This document shows, piece by piece, positions 61,135 through 64,000 of a stretch of DNA of 64,000 nucleotides. The first letter of the stretch is position 1. The number at the start of each line of letters is the position of its first letter. A model generated the notes under the pieces. That model did no database searches and was not told the DNA's origin. It saw nothing but the letters and a program-made list of their open reading frames with translations. This stretch comes from Gammaproteobacteria bacterium. Lineage in GTDB: Bacteria; Pseudomonadota; Gammaproteobacteria; Steroidobacterales; Steroidobacteraceae. A program made the position numbers and the translations under genes. Location: NCBI GenBank assembly GCA_021323735.1, contig JAJPKM010000058.1, forward strand, positions 1-64,000, read 5' to 3'.

Positions 61135-62277
61135 CTACCGCAGTTTGACGATGGCATAGGCCTCGAAGCTGTCCCAGGAATGGCACGCCGGGCAATGCCA
61201 ATAAAAATTGCGCCCGGAAAACCCGCATTCATTGCACCGGTATTTCTCCGCATGCGCCAACAGCGCACCGATTTCCTGCGCGATTCGCTCCGACTGCGCC
61301 GGACCTTCGCGCCAAACGGCCTGCAAGGTGCTGTCCTGGGAAAACACCTTCTCTATCGAGGCACGCAACGGCATTGCCGAGCCTAAGTCCGCCGCAATCG
61401 CGGCGAACACCAGACGTTTCAGTTCATCGAAGTCGCGCCGTTCCGTCTGCGCGACGAGTTCACGCAGAAAGGAGTCCCGCTTCTCGGTCCCGATGAGCTT
61501 GAGCAGGCGCGGCAATTCTTCCTGCAGCAGGGTCGGCGATTCGCTGAGCGCCTGCCTGAGAAGCTTCACCGCGAGTTCCGGCTGTCCTTCCCGTTCCGCG
61601 ATTTGCGCGCTGAGCAGCGCTGCCCGAGGAAACGGCCGAGCCTCCTCGTCCGACCGAATCAGCAATTCGCGCGCAGCGTCGATATCGCCCTGCTCGATCG
61701 CCGTACTCGCCAGTTCGCACAGATAGTGTGCGGCCACAGTGCGCGGCGGCGCCGACTTGATGCGCTCCAATTGGCGGTAGATCCCGAGCGCCTGCTGCCA
61801 ATCGTGTTGACGCTCATACACACCGCGCAATGCATCGAGCGCGCTGGCACGCAGGCGCGGCACCTCACTGACCTGCTGGAACAGGCCTTCAGCGCGGTCG
61901 AGCACACCGGCCCGCAGGTAGTCCTGCGCCAGGGCCAGCAGGGCCTGTTCGCGATGCTCGGGAGCCAGCTCTTTGCGCGCCAGCAAGTTCTGGTGAATGC
62001 GGATGGCCCGCTCGACCTCGCCGCGGCGGCGATACAGCGAACCCAGCGCGAAATGCGTCTCGACGGTTTCGGCATTGGCCTCCATCAGCTTCAAGAACAT
62101 ATCGAGCGCCCGGTCGGGCTGCTCGGTCACCAGGTAATCGAGTCCGGTCAGGTAGTCCGGGTGAAGCCTGCTCAACGATGCCGGCCAGCGCTTACCCCAG
62201 CCGAAGTGGCCGGCAAGAATACCCAGCACCAGCGCCGCAAGCACCAGAACCCATGTCAGCAGGGGCAGGTCGGACAC
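61135..62277 (-). CDS. lapB: LapB (YciM), lipopolysaccharide assembly regulator
   Basis: 380 residues. An N-terminal membrane helix (TWVLVLAALVLGILAGHFGW) is followed by TPR repeats through about 300 and a C-terminal rubredoxin-like zinc site, CNECGFSGRNFYWHCPAC. In E. coli LapB directs FtsH to degrade LpxC and so balances lipopolysaccharide with phospholipid. The protein ends on AIVKLR. It lies 23 bases after ihfB. The lapA gene that usually sits between them is absent. Confidence 0.94.
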   Translation of the reverse strand: MSDLPLLTWVLVLAALVLGILAGHFGWGKRWPASLSRLHPDYLTGLDYLVTEQPDRALDMFLKLMEANAETVETHFALGSLYRRRGEVERAIRIHQNLLARKELAPEHREQALLALAQDYLRAGVLDRAEGLFQQVSEVPRLRASALDALRGVYERQHDWQQALGIYRQLERIKSAPPRTVAAHYLCELASTAIEQGDIDAARELLIRSDEEARPFPRAALLSAQIAEREGQPELAVKLLRQALSESPTLLQEELPRLLKLIGTEKRDSFLRELVAQTERRDFDELKRLVFAAIAADLGSAMPLRASIEKVFSQDSTLQAVWREGPAQSERIAQEIGALLAHAEKYRCNECGFSGRNFYWHCPACHSWDSFEAYAIVKLR

Positions 62278-62300
62278 GTACCGGACCCGGCGGCTAAGAG

Positions 62301-62603
62301 CTAATCGCGGATCGGCTGATCCGCACCGTCGTTGACGCGTTCGCGCAGGTCTTTGCCCGGCTTGAAGTGCGGCACGTGCTTACCGGCGAGCGCGACGGCC
62401 TCACCGGTCTTCGGGTTGCGCCCCTGCCTGGGCGGGCGGAAATGCAGCGAGAAGCTGCCGAAACCGCGTATCTCGATGCGCTCACCCGTGGCCAATGCGT
62501 CGCTCATGATCTCCAGCAGCTGCTTGACGGCCAGCTCGACATCCTTCGCGGGCAAATGCTTCTGTTTCGCCGAAATGATCTCGATGAGTTCCGATTTCGT
62601 CAT
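62301..62603 (-). CDS. ihfB: Integration host factor subunit beta
   Basis: 100 residues. [90 protein letters not shown] is a canonical HU/IHF protein, with the DNA-intercalating Pro in RNPKTGE. IHF bends DNA in recombination and transcription as a heterodimer with IHF-alpha. The ATG at 62603 is the family start; nine more codons are open upstream. It follows rpsA by 77 bases, the conserved gammaproteobacterial order. Confidence 0.96.
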   Translation of the reverse strand: MTKSELIEIISAKQKHLPAKDVELAVKQLLEIMSDALATGERIEIRGFGSFSLHFRPPRQGRNPKTGEAVALAGKHVPHFKPGKDLRERVNDGADQPIRD

Positions 62604-62680
62604 TATCGATCCATGGGCATCGCTAGGCATATTTGCACAGGGCGGCCGCTGCGGTATGCGGCGGCCGCCTTAAGGTCCCT

Positions 62681-64000
62681 TCAGTCCTGTCCGGAAATCT
62701 GCTCTTTCAAAAGATCTCCCAAACTCGTTCCAGTGGACGAATCGGTCCGATAGTTTTGCATGGCTTCCTGCTCCTCATGGATATCCTTCGCCTTGATCGA
62801 CAGCGAAATACTGCGTCCCTTGCGATCCACACCGGTAAATCTGGCCTCGACTTCGTCCCCGACCTTGAGCATCAAGCGCGCGTCTTCCACGCGATCGCGT
62901 GAAATATCCGAAGCGCGCAGCTGGCCGTCGACTCCGTTCCCGAGGTCGATGATGGCGCCCTTCGCATCCACTTCGCGCACCACGCCTTTGACGACGCTGC
63001 CCTTCGGATGCTCGGCGATGTACGCAGAGAACGGATCCTTGGCAAGCTGCTTGATCCCTAGGCTGATGCGCTCGCGCTCCGGATCGATCGACAGCACCAT
63101 GGCGTCGACTTGCTGAGCCTTTTGATAACTGCGCACCGCCTCTTCTCCGGGCAGGTCCCAGGAGATATCCGAGAGATGCACCAGGCCGTCGATGCCGCCG
63201 GCCAATCCGATGAAGATACCGAAATCGGTGATCGATTTGATCTGGCCGCTGACCTTGTCGCCGCGGTTGTAGTTGTCCGCGAACTCCTTCCACGGGTTGG
63301 CCTTGCACTGCTTGACGCCGAGGCTGATGCGCCGGCGCTCTTCGTCGATGTCGAGAACCATGACTTCGACTTCCTGACCGACATGCACGACCTTGGCGGG
63401 ATTGACGTTCTTGTTGGTCCAGTCCATTTCGCTGACATGCACCAAACCTTCCACGCCCTCCTCGATCTCGACGAAACAGCCGTAATCGGCGATGTTCGTG
63501 ACCTTGCCGAAAAGACGCGTATTGGCCGGATACCGGCGAGCGATGTTCTGCCAGGGATCCGCGCCTAGTTGCTTCAGGCCCAACGAGACGCGCTGGCGCT
63601 CGCGGTCGAACTTCAGAATGCGTACATCGATCTCCTCGCCGACCTTGACGACTTCCGAAGGATGCTTGACGCGCTTCCACGCCATGTCCGTGATATGCAG
63701 CAGCCCATCGATGCCGCCCAGATCCACGAATGCGCCGTAGTCGGTGAGATTCTTCACCACACCCTTGACCGCCGCGCCCTCCTGCAAATTGTCCAGCAGC
63801 GCGGAACGCTCCGCACTGTATTCCTGCTCGACGACCGCGCGGCGCGAAACCACCACGTTGTTGCGCTTCTGATCGAGCTTGATGACCTTGAATTCGAGAG
63901 GCTTGTTTTCCAGATAGGACGGATCTCGAACCGGGCGAACGTCTACCAGAGAGCCCGGCAGAAATGCTCGAACATTGTCGATCTCGACGGTAAAGCCGCC
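62681..64000 (-). CDS. rpsA: 30S ribosomal protein S1, 5' end beyond the window
   Basis: 440 codons are visible, about the C-terminal four fifths of the ~560-residue protein. The remainder lies past the window edge; the frame is open to base 64000. Repeated S1/OB-fold units appear in order, for example [84 protein letters not shown] and [28 protein letters not shown]1 binds mRNA leaders and delivers them to the 30S subunit. ihfB is next in the same direction. Confidence 0.97.
   Translation of the reverse strand, partial: GGFTVEIDNVRAFLPGSLVDVRPVRDPSYLENKPLEFKVIKLDQKRNNVVVSRRAVVEQEYSAERSALLDNLQEGAAVKGVVKNLTDYGAFVDLGGIDGLLHITDMAWKRVKHPSEVVKVGEEIDVRILKFDRERQRVSLGLKQLGADPWQNIARRYPANTRLFGKVTNIADYGCFVEIEEGVEGLVHVSEMDWTNKNVNPAKVVHVGQEVEVMVLDIDEERRRISLGVKQCKANPWKEFADNYNRGDKVSGQIKSITDFGIFIGLAGGIDGLVHLSDISWDLPGEEAVRSYQKAQQVDAMVLSIDPERERISLGIKQLAKDPFSAYIAEHPKGSVVKGVVREVDAKGAIIDLGNGVDGQLRASDISRDRVEDARLMLKVGDEVEARFTGVDRKGRSISLSIKAKDIHEEQEAMQNYRTDSSTGTSLGDLLKEQISGQD

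Overview
The window is a GC-rich chromosome segment from a proteobacterium, most likely a gammaproteobacterium. The right edge carries the order rpsA, ihfB, lapB, galU on the minus strand, and the left edge carries thrS followed by what may be the start of infC; both orders are typical of that class. The many PAS, EAL and Crp/Fnr-type genes point to a free-living environmental bacterium. A lineage near Steroidobacterales/Nevskiales is possible, but this is only an impression and no marker here proves it.

Left region (1-10.2 kb): thrS with a tRNA-Val just upstream, a uvrB-FHA/coiled-coil pair, a divergent aspartate aminotransferase, then tRNA-Asn. The tRNA-Asn 3' end is repeated twice more downstream, in a tandem array of about 177 bp units. 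An IS481-family element with a nonsense-mutated transposase sits inside the array. Beyond it lie a DUF3800 gene, a truncated nnrU remnant and a TumE/TumA-type toxin-antitoxin pair (to 12.2 kb). Together this looks like a decayed integration hotspot.

Sensory region (12.2-31.2 kb): a kaiC-kaiB clock-type operon runs into a PAS-PAS-GAF-PAS protein that has no kinase or other output domain, then into two Crp/Fnr-like regulators. A third, closely similar Crp/Fnr gene diverges from the kaiC side. Next come a hybrid histidine kinase, a phospholipase D-family lipoprotein with a DUF5329 partner, a BON protein, a GlsB-type membrane protein, a NarL-type response regulator and an EAL protein.

Glycan-like region (26.5-39.2 kb): seven minus-strand genes are packed with 4-base overlaps or gaps of 0-2 bases: B12-binding-type radical SAM protein, GT2 glycosyltransferase, SAM methyltransferase, parallel beta-helix protein, membrane PAS protein, outer-membrane-like protein, and GGDEF/EAL protein. 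Diverging from them are a NodB-like deacetylase homologue, a hexapeptide-repeat transferase and a membrane-anchored metallo-beta-lactamase-fold protein. I infer a surface glycan or glycolipid pathway under cyclic-di-GMP control. I do not recognise it as a described system, and it is my main candidate for one.

Right region (39.2-64 kb): PRC-barrel protein; an ArsR/AHSA1 pair with a visible promoter-operator; a YHS/lipoprotein pair; a KAS III-like enzyme with an ABC-2 exporter and a nearby TauD-family dioxygenase; a probably leaderless TetR gene with a perfect operator; a LysR/azoreductase/pirin module; malate synthase G; a metal-dependent amidohydrolase and an amidase; an FG-GAP lipoprotein; RhlE; GalU; LapB; IHF-beta; and a 5'-truncated rpsA that runs off the window.
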